NCBI GenBank assembly: GCA_019096155.1
Contig: JAHCVI010000001.1
Location: 558,001-622,000 of the forward strand
From: Staphylotrichum longicolle
Taxonomy: Eukaryota > Ascomycota > Sordariomycetes > Sordariales > Chaetomiaceae
Length of the DNA: 64,000 bases
Reading direction: 5' to 3'
Shown here: piece by piece, positions 24,407 to 36,785 of the stretch
Layout of the letters: each line of letters starts with the position of its first letter
Numbering within the stretch: the first letter of the stretch is position 1
The notes under the pieces: model-generated
Told to the model about the DNA's origin: nothing
Databases searched by the model: none
What the model saw: only the letters and a program-made list of their open reading frames with translations
Made by a program: the position numbers and the translations under genes

Positions 24407-25571
24407 TCATATCTCTCGACGCTTCGACGCCTTCCAAAGCGACCAGGGGAGCTTCCAACTGCTCCTGACCTTGAATGGGTCGAAGTTAGCGCTCTCCAGG
24501 CGCTGAAGGTAGTCACCGGCGGCGGTGGCCTCCAACAAAACACCGAAACCACGCCGTATATCCGCTTGCGTGTCCTCGCCACCCAGTACCGTACTGGAAT
24601 ACGCATGCTCCGGTTCCTCCTGGTGCTCGTAGTCGTGCCCCGGCTCCTTCCCGGCCTGCAGATTCCTGAGCATTTCGCGCGCCGTTATGAGGTGGTCATT
24701 CGCCCGTGTGGCAACCTGGAATACGGCGTCCTGCAGGCCCTCGGCGTGGGGTCCCCGGCGAAAGACGTCCTCCTCCTTCAACCCCACCTCGGCCATGACA
24801 TCGAGCGGGAGCAGCAACGCGGGGCTCCGGGTGGTCCCAACCCCGGACCCGGACGGGCCCTGGATGGGTTGTGAGGGAGCCGCAAGAACAGGAATACCCC
24901 GGAGCGTCGCAACGATGCCGTAGGCCTTGCCGATGTGGCTCGCCAGGTGGTCCATGTGGACCGACTGCAGTGGCATCGCCGCAAGGGTCATGTACATCAG
25001 CGTGGCGTACGTGTTCTCGGCGTAGTCTTCCAAGGCGGCCAGGCTGGCGAAGGGCTTGTTCTCCATGTGCTTCTCCCGCGTGCTGATCAAACGCAAGAGC
25101 CAGAACTTGAGCGAGCTTGCGCTGCTGGGACCTGCACGTGCTGCGAGAGTGGTGATGGCGCTGTGCAACAGGATTGAGATGGGCTCCCGTGGAGGGTTGC
25201 CGGCAAAGGTCTTGTTGACTGTGTCGCGCCAAAACTGCATCCGGAAGCGCCCTATCGTCGGGTTGGACACAGTCTCGGGCAGCCGAGCCAATTCAAGGTT
25301 CAGTGTGCGGAGGGCGTCATAGGCATCCTGGGCCGACTGGGGAAGGAAGTGCCGGATGAGATATGCCTCATAGTCGCCATGCCTGACCAGCTGTCAGTGA
25401 TGTGTACAACCCAGGCCAAGGAGGAGAAGCAAACCTGAGCTGGTTCAGGCAGTACTTCCGTGCCTGGGTGACGTCTGCCGTGTCAGGGGCGGTCGCGAGG
25501 CCACGGCGCGAATGACGAGCCAGGCGGGATGCCTGCTTGAGGCCTGTACCAAAAGCTCGAATGGAAGACAT
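24407..25571 (-). CDS. NDUFAF6-like mitochondrial complex I assembly factor (squalene/phytoene synthase fold)
   Basis: Exons 25571-25435 and 25382-24407 (52-nt intron, GTTTGC donor, CACTGAC branch site, GTCAG) encode about 370 residues. The N-terminus (MSSIRAFGTGLKQASRLARH) is basic and lacks acidic residues, as in a mitochondrial presequence. Across the splice the protein reads KYCLNQLRHGDYEAYLIRHF, the family's usual opening. Later segments include IGRFRMQFWRDTVNKTFAG and DYAENTYATLMYMTLA, the latter at the place of the second aspartate-rich site. In true synthases that site is DxxxD; here Asp is partly replaced, as in NDUFAF6, which is not known to be an active prenyl synthase. Also seen: HMDHLASHIGKAYGIVATLR and PLDVMAEVGLKEEDV. 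Divergent from RAD5. Confidence 0.92.
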
Positions 25572-25910
25572 GTGTGCATAGAAGACTTGTTATCTCGATG
25601 GCCCCATCTTCGAATAAATCACTTGGCGTGTGTTGCGGGTTTCGACCGGCCACTTACACCCAAAAGTGGCCAAACAAGTGATGCAATTGGAGCAGAAATC
25701 TGACATTGTCAACTGTGGGTCCATGCAGAACCCCAATTTAGCAGGCAGGCGGGGCGACGCGGTCACCTGATGGTCGCGACGCCAAAATTCGCGGTCTCTC
25801 TGCCGTCGCGTCTCCCCGCACAAACCACCGAAAGCCGGCGAGAGCGAGGTCCGTTCGCGTGCTTCCAAGCGGTCCGCTCGTGTTCCCAATGACGTCCAAC
25901 CTCCGATAAG
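25572..25910. promoter_or_regulatory. Bidirectional promoter, NDUFAF6-like / RAD5
   Basis: Only 339 bp separate the two divergent starts, so the core promoters must share it. No TATA box or clear binding site could be assigned. Confidence 0.5.
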
Positions 25911-28900
25911 ATGGACTTTGCCGGCTCCGATGAGCCGCCCAGCAAAAAGCGGCGGTTTTTTGCAGATGCAGCCGACGAAACATCAGAGGATCCGACCGCC
26001 ACCACTCCGCGCATTGGCACCTCGACGTCTCCCACTATCAATGGAACGAGGTGTCATCTCAAAGTTGATGACGATGCCCGACTGAAGCCAGCCGAGCCGG
26101 CAGTGCCGAGTCCGCCCTTGCCCGCACAATCTTCCCTTTCACACCGACAGGCCGACGCCTCCTTTCATCGTGTTCCAACTCCACCAAACCAAAGACCCAC
26201 GCCGGATGATGGCCCAGTGCCGGCTGCCTTCGATCAAGGCACGTTCGAGAGCTTCGTTGGCGAGAGTCTCGACCCCGATATTATGACGATTATCCGAGAA
26301 CACTGCGGGAATGACATCGAGCGGGCGATCAACATGTACCTGGACGGCACCTGGAGGACGTTGAAGCGAAAGTCTACGGCCGCCGCCCGCTTGCCTCCCC
26401 CGATGACGGCACCCCGAACACAAGAGCCCCTAGAAGCGCCGCGTGAGCGACCTCGTCCCCCGAGTTCAATGCCCGAGTCGAGATACGTCGGTGCGTTTGG
26501 CGTCGAGGGGTGGACAACACGGGGTGGCATCAACCTCTTGCGGCATGGCGATTCTGTGAGGATTGAGCGCCAAAAGATCCAACCTCCCAAGTCCGCATTA
26601 CAAAAGGGACAAGCCAAGCTTGGGGGGGCTCAGCCTGCGTATCGCGTCAGTGCCGCCGCGGCCAAGAGGGTTGATGTGATCGTCCGCTTCACCGACAGCA
26701 CTGGCAGGGAAATTGGGCGTCTGGCCAAAGACACGGCGAATTGGGTGTCGACCCTAATGGACCAAAAGATCTGCAAGTTTGAAGGAACCTGCGTCTATGC
26801 CCCCGAGAAATTGCGCACAAATGACACCGTCTTCCTGCAGCTCCGATGCTCGTTGCTGAAGACTGCCTTCTTTGGCCGGGGTTTCCAAGTCGCCGACAAC
26901 CGGGCGACTGGCCGCTTCGAAGAGGCCGAATCGGCTGAAGAGAAAGATCTGCGGTTGCGACAGGTCGCACTTGTCAGGCTCTTCCAAGAAATCAATCTCC
27001 TGCCCACCAGAGGGAATGCGGCGGCAGCAAAGAACCAGCGGCAAGGGCTTCTTCACGCGGCCGAGATGGCTGAGAGCAAGGAAAACGAGAAAGCGAAGCC
27101 ACAGGGACCAGACAGCGCTGTGTCGTCCTCTCCCTCGGATGATAACGAGGATGGCCAGGAACTCGAGCAAGATCAACTTGACGCTCTGTACAAGAAGGCG
27201 CAGTCCTTCGACTTCAGCACACCCGAGGCGGAGCCTGCTGACACTTTCGCTCTGACTTTGCGTCCTTATCAGAAGCAGTCTTTACACTGGATGATGGCCA
27301 AAGAAACGAACACACGAAACGAAGAGCGAGAGACGTCGATGCATCCATTGTGGGAGGAGTATGCCTGGCCCAAGAAGGACCATGATGACAAGGTCCTCCC
27401 TGAGGTTGCCGGCCAACATACTTTCTACGTCAATCCGTATTCTGGAGACCTGTCTCTTGAGTTCCCACGACAAGAGCAGCACTGCCTTGGTGGGATTCTG
27501 GCCGACGAGATGGGCTTGGGCAAGACGATCCAAATGCTCAGCCTCATTCACACACACACGTCCAAGACAGCAATCGAGGCGCTCCAATCCAACCGACCGG
27601 TGTTGTCAGTCAATCAACTTCCGCGTCTTCCGGTTGTTGCTGGCCGGGACACTATCACGGATGCTCCATGCACAACTCTGGTTGTTGCTCCGATGTCTCT
27701 CCTTGCGCAGTGGCAAAGCGAGGCAGAAAACGCCTCGAGAGAGGGCAGCCTAAAGTCGATGGTGTACTATGGGAACGAAAAGAACGCCGACCTGCCAACC
27801 CTCTGCTGCGAAGCCAACGCGGCAAACGCCCCAGATGTGATCATCACCAGTTACGGCGTTGTGCTCTCCGAGTTTAGCCAGATTGCCTCCAAAAATGGCG
27901 ACAGGGCTAGCAGTCGTGGCCTCTTCTCGCTTAACTTCTTCCGTGTCATCCTGGACGAGGCTCATAGTATCAAGAACCGCCAGTCAAAGACAGCCAGAGC
28001 TTGCTACGAACTTGCTTCGAAGCATCGATGGGTGTTAACAGGCACTCCCATTGTCAACAAGCTCGAGGATCTCTTCAGTCTCGTCAGATTCTTGAGGGTT
28101 GAGCCTTGGAACAACTTCTCCTTCTGGCGCACCTTCATCACAGTTCCCTTCGAGTCCAAGGACTATATGCGGGCGTTGGACGTTGTCCAGACTGTGCTGG
28201 AGCCGCTCGTCATGAGAAGAACAAAGGACATGAAGACGCCAGATGGGACACCCTTGGTTGCTCTCCCGCCAAAGCAGGTCGAGATTGTCGACATTGAGCT
28301 CTCTCAGCCGGAGCGTGATGTGTATGACTACGTCTTCACAAGGGCGAGGCGGGACTTTTTTGCCAATGTCGAGGCCGGCACTGTCATGAAAGCTTTCACC
28401 AGTATCTTTGCGCAAATTCTCCGGCTCCGCCAGTCATGCTGTCATCCCATCCTGGTCCGCAATCAGGAGATCGTGGCCGAGGAGGAAGAAGCTGGAGCGG
28501 CCGCGGATGCCGCTGCTGGACTCGCGGATGACATGGATCTCCAGTCACTGATTGAGCGTTTCACCGCCACGACGGACGACGCGACCGATTCCAATGCCTT
28601 TGGTGCTCATGTCCTCGGGCAGATCCGAGACGAAGCCGTCAATGAATGCCCCATCTGTGCTGAGGAACCGATGATTGACCAGGCCGTCACTGGATGTTGG
28701 CACTCCGCTTGCAAAAATTGCCTACTGGACTACATCAAGCACCAGACGGACCGCCACGAAGTTCCACGTTGCTTCCAGTGTCGCGAGGTCATTAACTCGC
28801 GCGACTTGTTTGAGGTTGTGCGGCACGACGACGATCCAAATGTTGCTCAACCCGCCGAAGGACCTCGCATCTCGCTACAAAGGGTTGGAGTTGCCAACTC

Positions 28901-29473
28901 TTCTGCAAAGGTCGTTGCTCTCATCAGTCATCTCCGCGAGCTCCGGAGGGAAAGCCCAACCATCAAGTCCGTCGTGTTCAGCCAATTCACCTCCTTTCTC
29001 TCGCTTATCGAACCTTCCCTCGCTCGGGCGAACATGCATTTCCTGCGGCTGGATGGGTCCATGGCCCAGAAAGCGCGCGCCGCCGTCCTCAATGAGTTCC
29101 GGGAATCCAGAAAGTTCACCATCCTTCTCATCAGTCTCAAGGCTGGCGGTGTTGGCCTCAACTTGACGAGTGCAAAGCGTGTCTACATGATGGACCCCTG
29201 GTGGAGCTTCGCCATAGAGGCGCAAGCTATTGACCGGGTTCATCGGATGGGTCAGGAGGATGAGGTGAAGGTTTACCGCTTCATTGCGAAGGACAGCGTT
29301 GAGCAACGGATGCTCAAAATACAGGACAGGAAGAAGTTCATGTGAGTCTACTCTTCCTTGCAGTCTGTCGTGTGGATTTTCTGATCTGTTGCAGTGCGAC
29401 GTCACTCGGGATGATGTCGGACGAGGAGAAGAAGGTGCAGCGTATCGAGGACATCAGGGAGCTTCTCAGTTAA
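25911..29473 (+). CDS. rad5: RAD5-type DNA repair helicase / ubiquitin ligase
   Basis: Exon 1 (25911-29341) and a tiny exon 2 (29395-29473) join across a 53-nt intron (GTGAGT...GCAG) to about 1169 residues; the splice gives KFIATSLGMMSDEEKK, the family's usual ending. Order: disordered N-terminus; a helical UBA-like stretch (GNDIERAINMYL, about 135-146); a HIRAN domain from about 190 (YVGAFGVEGWTTRGGINLL); SNF2 N-lobe with DEMGLGKT (about 531) and DEAHSIKN (about 681); a RING finger inserted between the lobes (CPICAEE...CWHSACKNC...CFQC, about 911-958); helicase C-lobe with FSQF, GGVGLNLT and DRVHRMGQ. Rad5/HLTF remodels stalled forks and polyubiquitinates PCNA in error-free damage tolerance. 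All motifs are intact. Confidence 0.97.
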
Positions 29474-30864
29474 CCGGGCCGGCTGGGCCCTTAATCACCA
29501 TATCGCAGTCCCACCCAATCTAGCAACGTCCGCTCGTTGGCCTCCTTGACGGCCTATGATCAGCCCCTGACAGGCGCGGACAGGTTGCCCCGGGGCAGTC
29601 CTTATGCCCCCTCTGCATTAGAATCACAACTGAATGCCACGGCAAAGGCCCAGATTATCTACTGGGAATCGCGCCACCTTCATTTACTACATCGCCACAG
29701 TCAGCACCAAGTGTCACCTTATTGTCCTTCCTGTGTGATCCGACACTCATGCTGTCGCCACGTTGTTGAGAATGCCCGCCTCAAGGATTGAAGACGGGTC
29801 GCAGGAAGCCGTGATACACGCGAGTGGGACTCCTGCTGCCATGGGCCACGGCAACTCGTGGAGGTGAGGGAGGTATGTATACAGAAAAGAAAATGAGCAT
29901 TGTTCTCTCACTTTGCGGTGGGCGTTTGTTGGGGGGGGGGGGGGGGGTGGGCGGTGGGGGCGGGTGCAGACTCGGTTTATTTACCCCATCAGAAACAAGG
30001 AACGAAAATATAGACCGATCAATGAGTACTCCAAACAGGGGTTCTGCCTAGCCCCTTGCTCGAGCCCGTGCCATCCTCTCTCTCAGGTTCATCCCTGTGT
30101 GATCTGGCAGTATTGACAGGAGCCTTGCGCTGCCAGAGGAGGCAGCACCTTACCTGGTTGGGCGCACTGGTGTGCTCGAACGCGACAAACTCTCTACTCT
30201 CAAGCGCCAACAGCGAGGCACACTGGCTGAGTCGAATCACCATGACGGGGTCTTCTTTTTAGCATCAGCAGCGGAGGTTTTGGGAAGCTCATCCAGTGAC
30301 TTGGATCTCTTATCAACCTTCCAGCATGTTGAGACGACATGTGTCGCACTGAGCTGCCTTCCAAGCACACGAGCCCTGATGGAGGAGAGCCTGGAAGGGG
30401 ACGCGCTACGTCGACGGCATCGAAAGTGGCCAAGCGCGAAGCCTCATCATCTCAAAGTGGTGCAAGAGCTGAGAAGCAATCTCCGCAGACGGTCCAGAAC
30501 ATGCCCAGAAAGTTGCGCAACCAGGGGTGCAGAGCCGCATGGCTTGCGGGAACCAAGAAGGGGTGAACCACCTGCAGATAAGCGCGGCATCTGATGGCGC
30601 TATTCAACGCCACACAGCGTGATATTGGGTATTGTTCGGAGTTCGAACTCCAGCCGTTGCCTTTTGCCATCTCCACGGTCTGAGTGCAGTAAAGTTAAGT
30701 ATGGGGGGATTCTCCCTCTTTTTGCGCGGTCAGATCTCTGGACGCCTGGCTGTTGTGCAGGCGTGTTCCCTCGGCTCTCACTGTCACTCGCTCTGGGTTG
30801 GTACATACACTGCAACTGGGAGCTGCATTTTGTTTCCATATACCATTCGTTTGTGTTGGTCAGG
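29474..30864. other. Intergenic, RAD5 end to secreted-protein start
   Basis: 1.4 kb without a supportable gene. It contains a 17-base G run (29931-29947) with further G-clusters just downstream. The part next to 30865 is the likely promoter and leader of the secreted-protein gene. Confidence 0.45.
29931..29947 (+). repeat. Poly-G tract
   Basis: Seventeen consecutive G bases, followed by GGG, GG, GGGGG and GGG clusters to about 29967. It could form a G-quadruplex on the plus strand; its length in the assembly is uncertain. Confidence 0.8.
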
Positions 30865-32950
30865 ATGCTGTTCTCACATCTCGTTGTCTTTGCGAGCCTC
30901 GGTTTTGCTTTGGCATCTCCACGCGCCGTGCGCCGGCGCTGTGGCAAGAGGACTAGCACGAGGACCACCTCGATCTCGCTCACTGCCACCAGCAGCAGCA
31001 GCATCTTTACGGCCCAGTCCTCCACCACAACGGTCGAACCCACCCCAGCTGTCTCCTCAAGCGCGACCACTTCCGCAAGTGCCACTCCGTCTACCGGCCT
31101 GCCAACCCCAGACCAGACCAGCAGCATTGAGTCGACGTCGGGCACGCCGTCGACTGATATGACCACATCTGCGAGCTCGACCACCGTGTCGGAATCCACG
31201 TCTGCTACCAGTTCTGTTGCAGTTCCCGAGGCAACTTTCTCCTTCAATGAGACGCCCGCTTCTCCTATCAAAATACCCGATATATCATCCTACCTCGCAG
31301 TCCAGCAGACCGACGCAGCACTCCTTGAGCTCCTGGGCGGCCTCCCTTTGTCATCCTACCTCAACGAAACCGACGGCAGCACAGTGCCCTTCTTCAGCAC
31401 CACAATTGATGGCCACCTCGCTACATTTAACCTCTTGGACCACTCACAGCTCCATTTTTGTGACATGGTCGACGGCAATTGCTTCACCCTCGGCGCTAAC
31501 GGCCTGCACATATTCCCCTCCTCCGGCGGTGAGGTGATCATTGCCTATGACGCCCCTCCAACCCCTTCGACTGTGAAACGAGCCGATATCGTCCAGCGCG
31601 TGGTCCTCCCGACCAGGACTCCCGACCCCCCATTCACCGCCTACGCTGGCTTCGTTGACCAATGCCAGACCCCGTTGAAGTCCCTAGACCCCGTCCCTGA
31701 GTTTTTCTTCGACACCGTTCCGTGCGACAACTCACGTGTTTCAGACGGTGGCAACACCTACAAGGGCGTGTGCAAGTACGTAACGGCCATGGAATTCAAC
31801 TGCCGCAAGACGGCCAAGACGATCATCGACAAGAGCATCGGCAGCGACAGCGTCTTCAAAGACTTGGATGTCATCGGCAAGTACCTTGGCGGGAGCAAGG
31901 GCGTCCAGCTGCTCGTGACACGTGCTGCCGCTTACCTGGCCGCTCTTGGAATCGAATCGGCCATCGCGGCGGGAGCGGTTGTGGCCGCGGCTGCCGAGTT
32001 CATCTTCGCAGCAGTTGTTGTTGCTGCCGTCATGCGGCAGTTCGTCGACTTGGTTGGCTCTGAGAACATTGCGATCCTCTGGTGCCAAAGTGGCATGGTC
32101 CAATGTGAGAGCTGCTTTCAAAACATGCGTTCACCCCACGACCTCATCGTCCAAGCCCTCGGAGAGAGCTTCACCATTGCGAGCATCAACAAGTTTCCCG
32201 AGTCCTTCGTGGCCCAACCCAGCCCGTTCACGATCAAGGGCTACACTGCAAATACGAAACGGCAGGAAGGTGGAAGTTGCAGCATACCAGACAACCGCCT
32301 ACGCAACGGTGGATTTGAGGATGACGGTGACATCGTTCCGTGGCCCAACGGACAAGGCTGGTGGCTGCCCGAAGCTCCCAGCGACAGGGTGGAGTTCTCG
32401 TCATGGGATGGCTGGCAGGTCACCACTGGCACGGATCCCCAAGCGACCATCATTAATTCCGGGTGTTTCAAGGGCTCGCGTTGTTTGTAAGTGTGCTTCC
32501 CTCGGAACCTGACACCTAGTGCGCTCGGCGCCTGCAGTCCTAACACCAAAGCACAGGCAAGCCTATGCCACCGCCTCCCCGGGAGGCTCAGGCGGGGCCC
32601 GTATCTACCAACTCATGAACCGGGACTTCATCCCCGGTGCCGCGTACAAGCTGAACTTCTCGTACCGTATCGACCTGCTTGGAGCCTCGGGGGGTGCTTT
32701 AGGCGGGCGAAACTACTGCTACATCTTTTCGCACTTCCAATTCTCAGACGTGGGACAGCCAGGCTACATGCGGCTGGACACACCTGTGGCAGCGGAGTGG
32801 AGGACGGTAACTCGGACATTCAAGTATCAGGCGGCCGATCCGAAGGCGTCTAGCGATGAGTTTGAGATTTACGTGGCTTGCATGAGTGGGCCCGGAGTGA
32901 CTGTGCAGCTTGCCGTCACTTTTGATGAGCTGAGTGTCGTGCCTGTTTAG
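30865..32950 (+). CDS. Large secreted Ser/Thr-rich multidomain protein, function unknown
   Basis: Exons 30865-32486 and 32557-32950 (70-nt intron, GTAAGT, CCTAAC branch site, ACAG) give about 671 residues. The start at 30865 provides a clean signal peptide (MLFSHLVVFASLGFALA); the frame open further upstream lacks one. A Ser/Thr-rich linker (about 30-125) is likely O-glycosylated. A Cys-containing middle domain follows. Dibasic KR sites at 238-239 and 465-466 resemble Kex2-type processing sites. An Ala/Val-rich hydrophobic stretch (about 354-391) lies between. After the second KR the C-terminal region (NRLRNGGFEDDGDIVPW; CFKGSRCLQAYATASPGG; AVTFDELSVVPV) looks like a galactose-binding-like or carbohydrate-binding beta-sandwich. 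I do not recognise the middle domain; host-surface or cell-wall roles are only guesses. Confidence 0.82.
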
Positions 32951-33144
32951 GTAGATTTGTTTCTGTTGCCGACAGAGCTAAGCTGTAGGGAAAGGTGCGA
33001 GTGTGCAATTATTAATGGCGGATGACAGTGATTCGGGAATTATTTCGCTATTATGGATACTTTGATCATAGGCTAGACGCAGTCATTAGCAGAGTCACTC
33101 TGTTCAAAAACGAAGGATCATAGCTGATTTCTCGCTCTGATGTT

Positions 33145-33208
33145 GAACCGAAGCCTTCGGAGAGTAGTGGGAGCCTACAAGACCTCTCCTACTAGATGTT
33201 TAGAAATA
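33145..33208 (+). mobile_element. LINE fragment (internal ORF2 3' region) at the island's left edge
   Basis: This 64-bp piece (GAACCGAAGCCTTCGG... to ...TAGAAATAG) closely matches 46591-46655 inside the plus-strand LINE copy. It stops in the GAAATAG word, where the TAGA-repeat tail of the minus-strand LINE begins. It is what remains of an older plus-oriented copy. Confidence 0.75.
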
Positions 33209-33456
33209 GATAGATAGATAGATTTTCATACACCGATATGCCCGAAGGCGTGCCGGTCCTTCTACTTAGCTATGTACAGAGGAAACCGTACTGTATAGGC
33301 CGGGTAAAAACCTCCGTCCACCCTTCTGAAGCCACAATGCGAATCCAATGCAATACAATAGAACGGAGGCCTGTGTTAGCCTCTGGGCCTAGCCTTCTAC
33401 CATTTCTAGGTCTAGCCTTCTAGCTAGCCTATACTCTAGTAGCTGACCAGAGTCCA

Positions 33457-36400
33457 TTAGCCAACCCAGAACCTGCCGAACAAGCCTAATATTCCCAGGG
33501 ACCCCCCGAAAAACAGTCTGTAGGTCCTATGTGACCGAATTTGCCGTTGCTCCCCACGGCCTCTGTAGCGGTGGTCGGGGCACCACACCACCAAGTGCTC
33601 CACTGTTTCCCTGCCCTGGCCACAGGCATAGTAGGGGGTAGGCACCTGTGGGACCTTCACCCGGAATAGGTAGTCCTGCAAGCCAATATCCCTATCCGGG
33701 CCTGGGCCAGTAGGGAGCTCTGGGCCTTCGTAAGGCCGTCGTGCCTCTTCAGGGCTTTGTCGGTAAAAAGGAGGGTTGGGGGGTCTTCGTCGGCTATCCT
33801 CACCACTGTGGCCCTCTGTGGGCTAGCCCTCTGTAGGTTAGCCCTCTGTTGGGTTCTGTGGTCCTCCCAACGGGCCTGCCAAGCCAGTTCGACCACTTCG
33901 TCGGTAGTCAACCAACCTCTTGTGGCTCTTCTTCCCTGTTTTCCACCGCTGGTCGGCCCACTTACCCACTGTAACAGTGGCCTGTTCAGTGGGTGTAAGT
34001 CGCTGTGGGCCCTGTTGTGGCCTGGGGCCACGGCTCTTCCACTTCCTGAATCTGTGGTAGATTCTGTTGCAAGCCTCTGTGACCAAGTGGCCTGGAGTAG
34101 TCGCTCAACCTCTGGGCCAGGGCCAGCCCCTGTTTGTAAGGACTTTCGCTGTAGCCGGGCCTCGAAGTCGGCTAGCCGTTTATTGAAATAGAGGTCCAAC
34201 GGGGGTACCCAAGCCTCTGTTTCCAAGCACCTAGTAGGGAGGTCTTGTAGGCCCCCACTACTATTCGAAGGCTTCGGTTCTGGGCCTTCGTCAGGGCCTT
34301 TGCTGGGCCCTGTGGCTTGTTTGGCCCCCCTGGAGCCGTTGGCTGGTGGAACGTGGAGGCCCCGTAGGCTATAGCACTGCGGATGCATTTGGTATAGACC
34401 TCTCGAGCCTGGATAGGCTAGGGCCCCACGTTTTGGCAAATCCTCGAAAGAGCGAAATCCTGGGTTTTCAGCTTCCTTTCCACCGCCTGGCAATGTGGTT
34501 TCCAGGATAGCTTCCAGTCAAGCCATACCCCCAAACCGGGCCGAGGCCACTGGTTTGACCACACTATAGCCCCAGTGGGGGGCAAGGGCCACAGGGTCTG
34601 GCCACTGCGTTCGGGACTTGTTGAAGTGTATCAATTCACACTGGCCTGAAAAGCATACCGCGGGTAGATGCCCACTGTAGGCAAGTCTTCCAGGCCTTTC
34701 TAGCTGTTGGACGTGGCTTGGGGTTCCTCCCGAAGACCAGAAGGTTAGTATCGTCGGCAAAGCCTACTATACTAACTAGTGGGTGGTCCTGTTTTAGAGC
34801 CTTATATAGCGAAGCTATATAGAGGATAAAGAGGACTGGGGAGAGCGGTGAGCCCTGTGGAACCCCTGCAACCACTGGTATGTCTTCTGTTTTCTGGCCG
34901 TCGAAGTGGAGAGTAGCCACGCGGTTGGTCAACCAAGCCCTCACCCAGACCACTAGCCACTGTGGGAAGCCCTGTTCCGGAGAGTGGCCAATAACCGGGT
35001 GTGGTTGACAGTGTCGAAGGCACCCGAAATATCCAACTGTAGAAGGCTAGCCGTGGCTCGTTGCCTCCAAGCCTCTTGGACCTGGGCCACGACTAGTCGA
35101 ATGGCTAGTTCAGTGGATCGGTGTTCCCGGTTACCCATTTGCTCGGTGGGTAATAGGCCATATAGGCCTCAGCAGCCCTAGTGACCCTTCGGGCCACTAA
35201 GGCCTCTATAACCTTCCCAACCGTTGGTAGGAAGGCTATAGGTCTATAGCCTGCAGTTGTATGGTAGGTTTCGGGTGTTTTCCAGGCTTCTGTAGAACCA
35301 CTGTCTTGGCTCTCTTGAACCTGCCTGGGAACCAGCCGAGCCGGAAGCAAGCCTCTGTAAGTACGGCCAATACCGTATACAGTGGCTGACCACAAGCCTT
35401 CAGTAGGCCAGTGGGTAGAAGGTCCTCGCCGGGGCCTTCCAGGGGCTGATTCGTGACAGCGTGGCTTCGATATCCTCTGTAGTGACCTCTACCTCTATAT
35501 CGAACCCTGGAACCCACTGTTGTAGTAGGTCTGGGTCCTCTATATCAGTAAGATCAGCCACTGGGCTAGGGAAGAACTTGGTGGCCAAGGCTTCGGCCTT
35601 TTGTTGGTGGGTGGTGAGGTCGTGGCCCTGTGTAGGGTCTTTGAGAGTCGGAAGCTTCGGGGGTCCGGGGGTTTGAAGCTTCTGCAACGGGCCCATCGTT
35701 CCAGTGACCAAAGTAGGTCCGGGTGGTGGGTAGCCTTCTGAACAGTGGCCCTCCAAGCCTTTGTCTTCCCCTGGTTGATAGTAGTTTTCAGGGCTTGTAA
35801 GCTCTGGTTGAGCCTTCGTTTGTTATACCCCGACGGGGCTACTCTGTGTTGCCTTTCGGCTTCTCTAGCCTGTTGCTGGGCCTCTTTGACTTCCACTGAC
35901 TACCAGGGTGAGGCGTAGCCTCTGTTGGGCTTCTTCTGGGGGGTGGCTAGTTCGGCTACCCTCTGAAGCTCTGTAATCAACTGATCGAAGGCCTGTTGTA
36001 GGCCCTGTTGATCCTGGATTCGGGCTTTGAGGCCCTGTAGCCCCGGGTCTTGCAGGCCCATTCGGAGTGGTAGGTAGGCCGCTTCGGCTTGCACGCGGCT
36101 CTCCTTCATTAGCTTCCAATTCCAGCCCTCTGGCTGGGCCTGTGGTAAGGGGGGCCCACTGGTATAGACTTCAAGGACCTGTGGGTAGTGGTCTGACTTC
36201 CCCCGGTGCTCTAGGCCATAGTAGGCCGTCGGAAGGCCCACAGTGGCCCAGAAGTGGTCAATCCGTTGACGTGCGGCCCGTTGGGTCCCCTGGGGGGCCC
36301 TGGTAATTGAGCCGGCCGGGGTTCGAAGGTCCAGGTCCCACTGCGCCGCTAGTTCTAGCAGGGCTTCGGCTTCTGGTTGGTACCGGTCGTACCGGTCCTA

Positions 36401-36785
36401 CTGTGGGTGGTGGAGGTTGAAGTCCCCCGCAAGGACCGTTGGGTAGGTAGGTAGTGGTCGGTTAAGTAGGGTTGATAGGGTGGTATTGTCGAAGGGGTTG
36501 TAGATAGACCAGAGCTCTAGTCCGCTGCTTCCCAGCCCTGGGAACTAGACTCTGCAGTGGTCCTCAGTGGCTTCGTACTCCCACTGCCCGATATTGAATT
36601 GTCGGCTTACGAATATAGCTGCCCGGCCGTTGCAAGTGTGGACTAGGTAGTACTTCGAGCTTCTGGGGCAGTAGGTTGACTTGGTGTGACGGTTGATCCA
36701 AGGTTCTTGTATTGCTAGGAGGTCGTACTGGGCCTCCTCTAGTAGGGCCTCAAGCGCCTGCTTATTGCCTTCGGTGTTCTAGAGT
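33457..36785 (-). pseudogene. LINE ORF2 (endonuclease + reverse transcriptase), copy A, broken
   Basis: The N-terminal AP-endonuclease part (about 36100-36785) shows LLAIQEPWIN, VLAGDFNLHHP and a later KSDHYP. In-frame stops there include one following HHP, where a Trp codon is likely. The reverse-transcriptase part shows KAKTVVLQKPGK, QLDISGAFDTVNH, GVPQGSPLSPVLFILYI and the active-site box FADDTNLLVFG (near 34740). The C-terminal region after RT includes EAWVPPLDLYFNKRLADFEA and a Cys/His cluster near the 3' end (YACGQGRETVEHLVVWCPDH). Several frame changes are needed to read it through. No RNase H motif was recognised. Confidence 0.85.
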
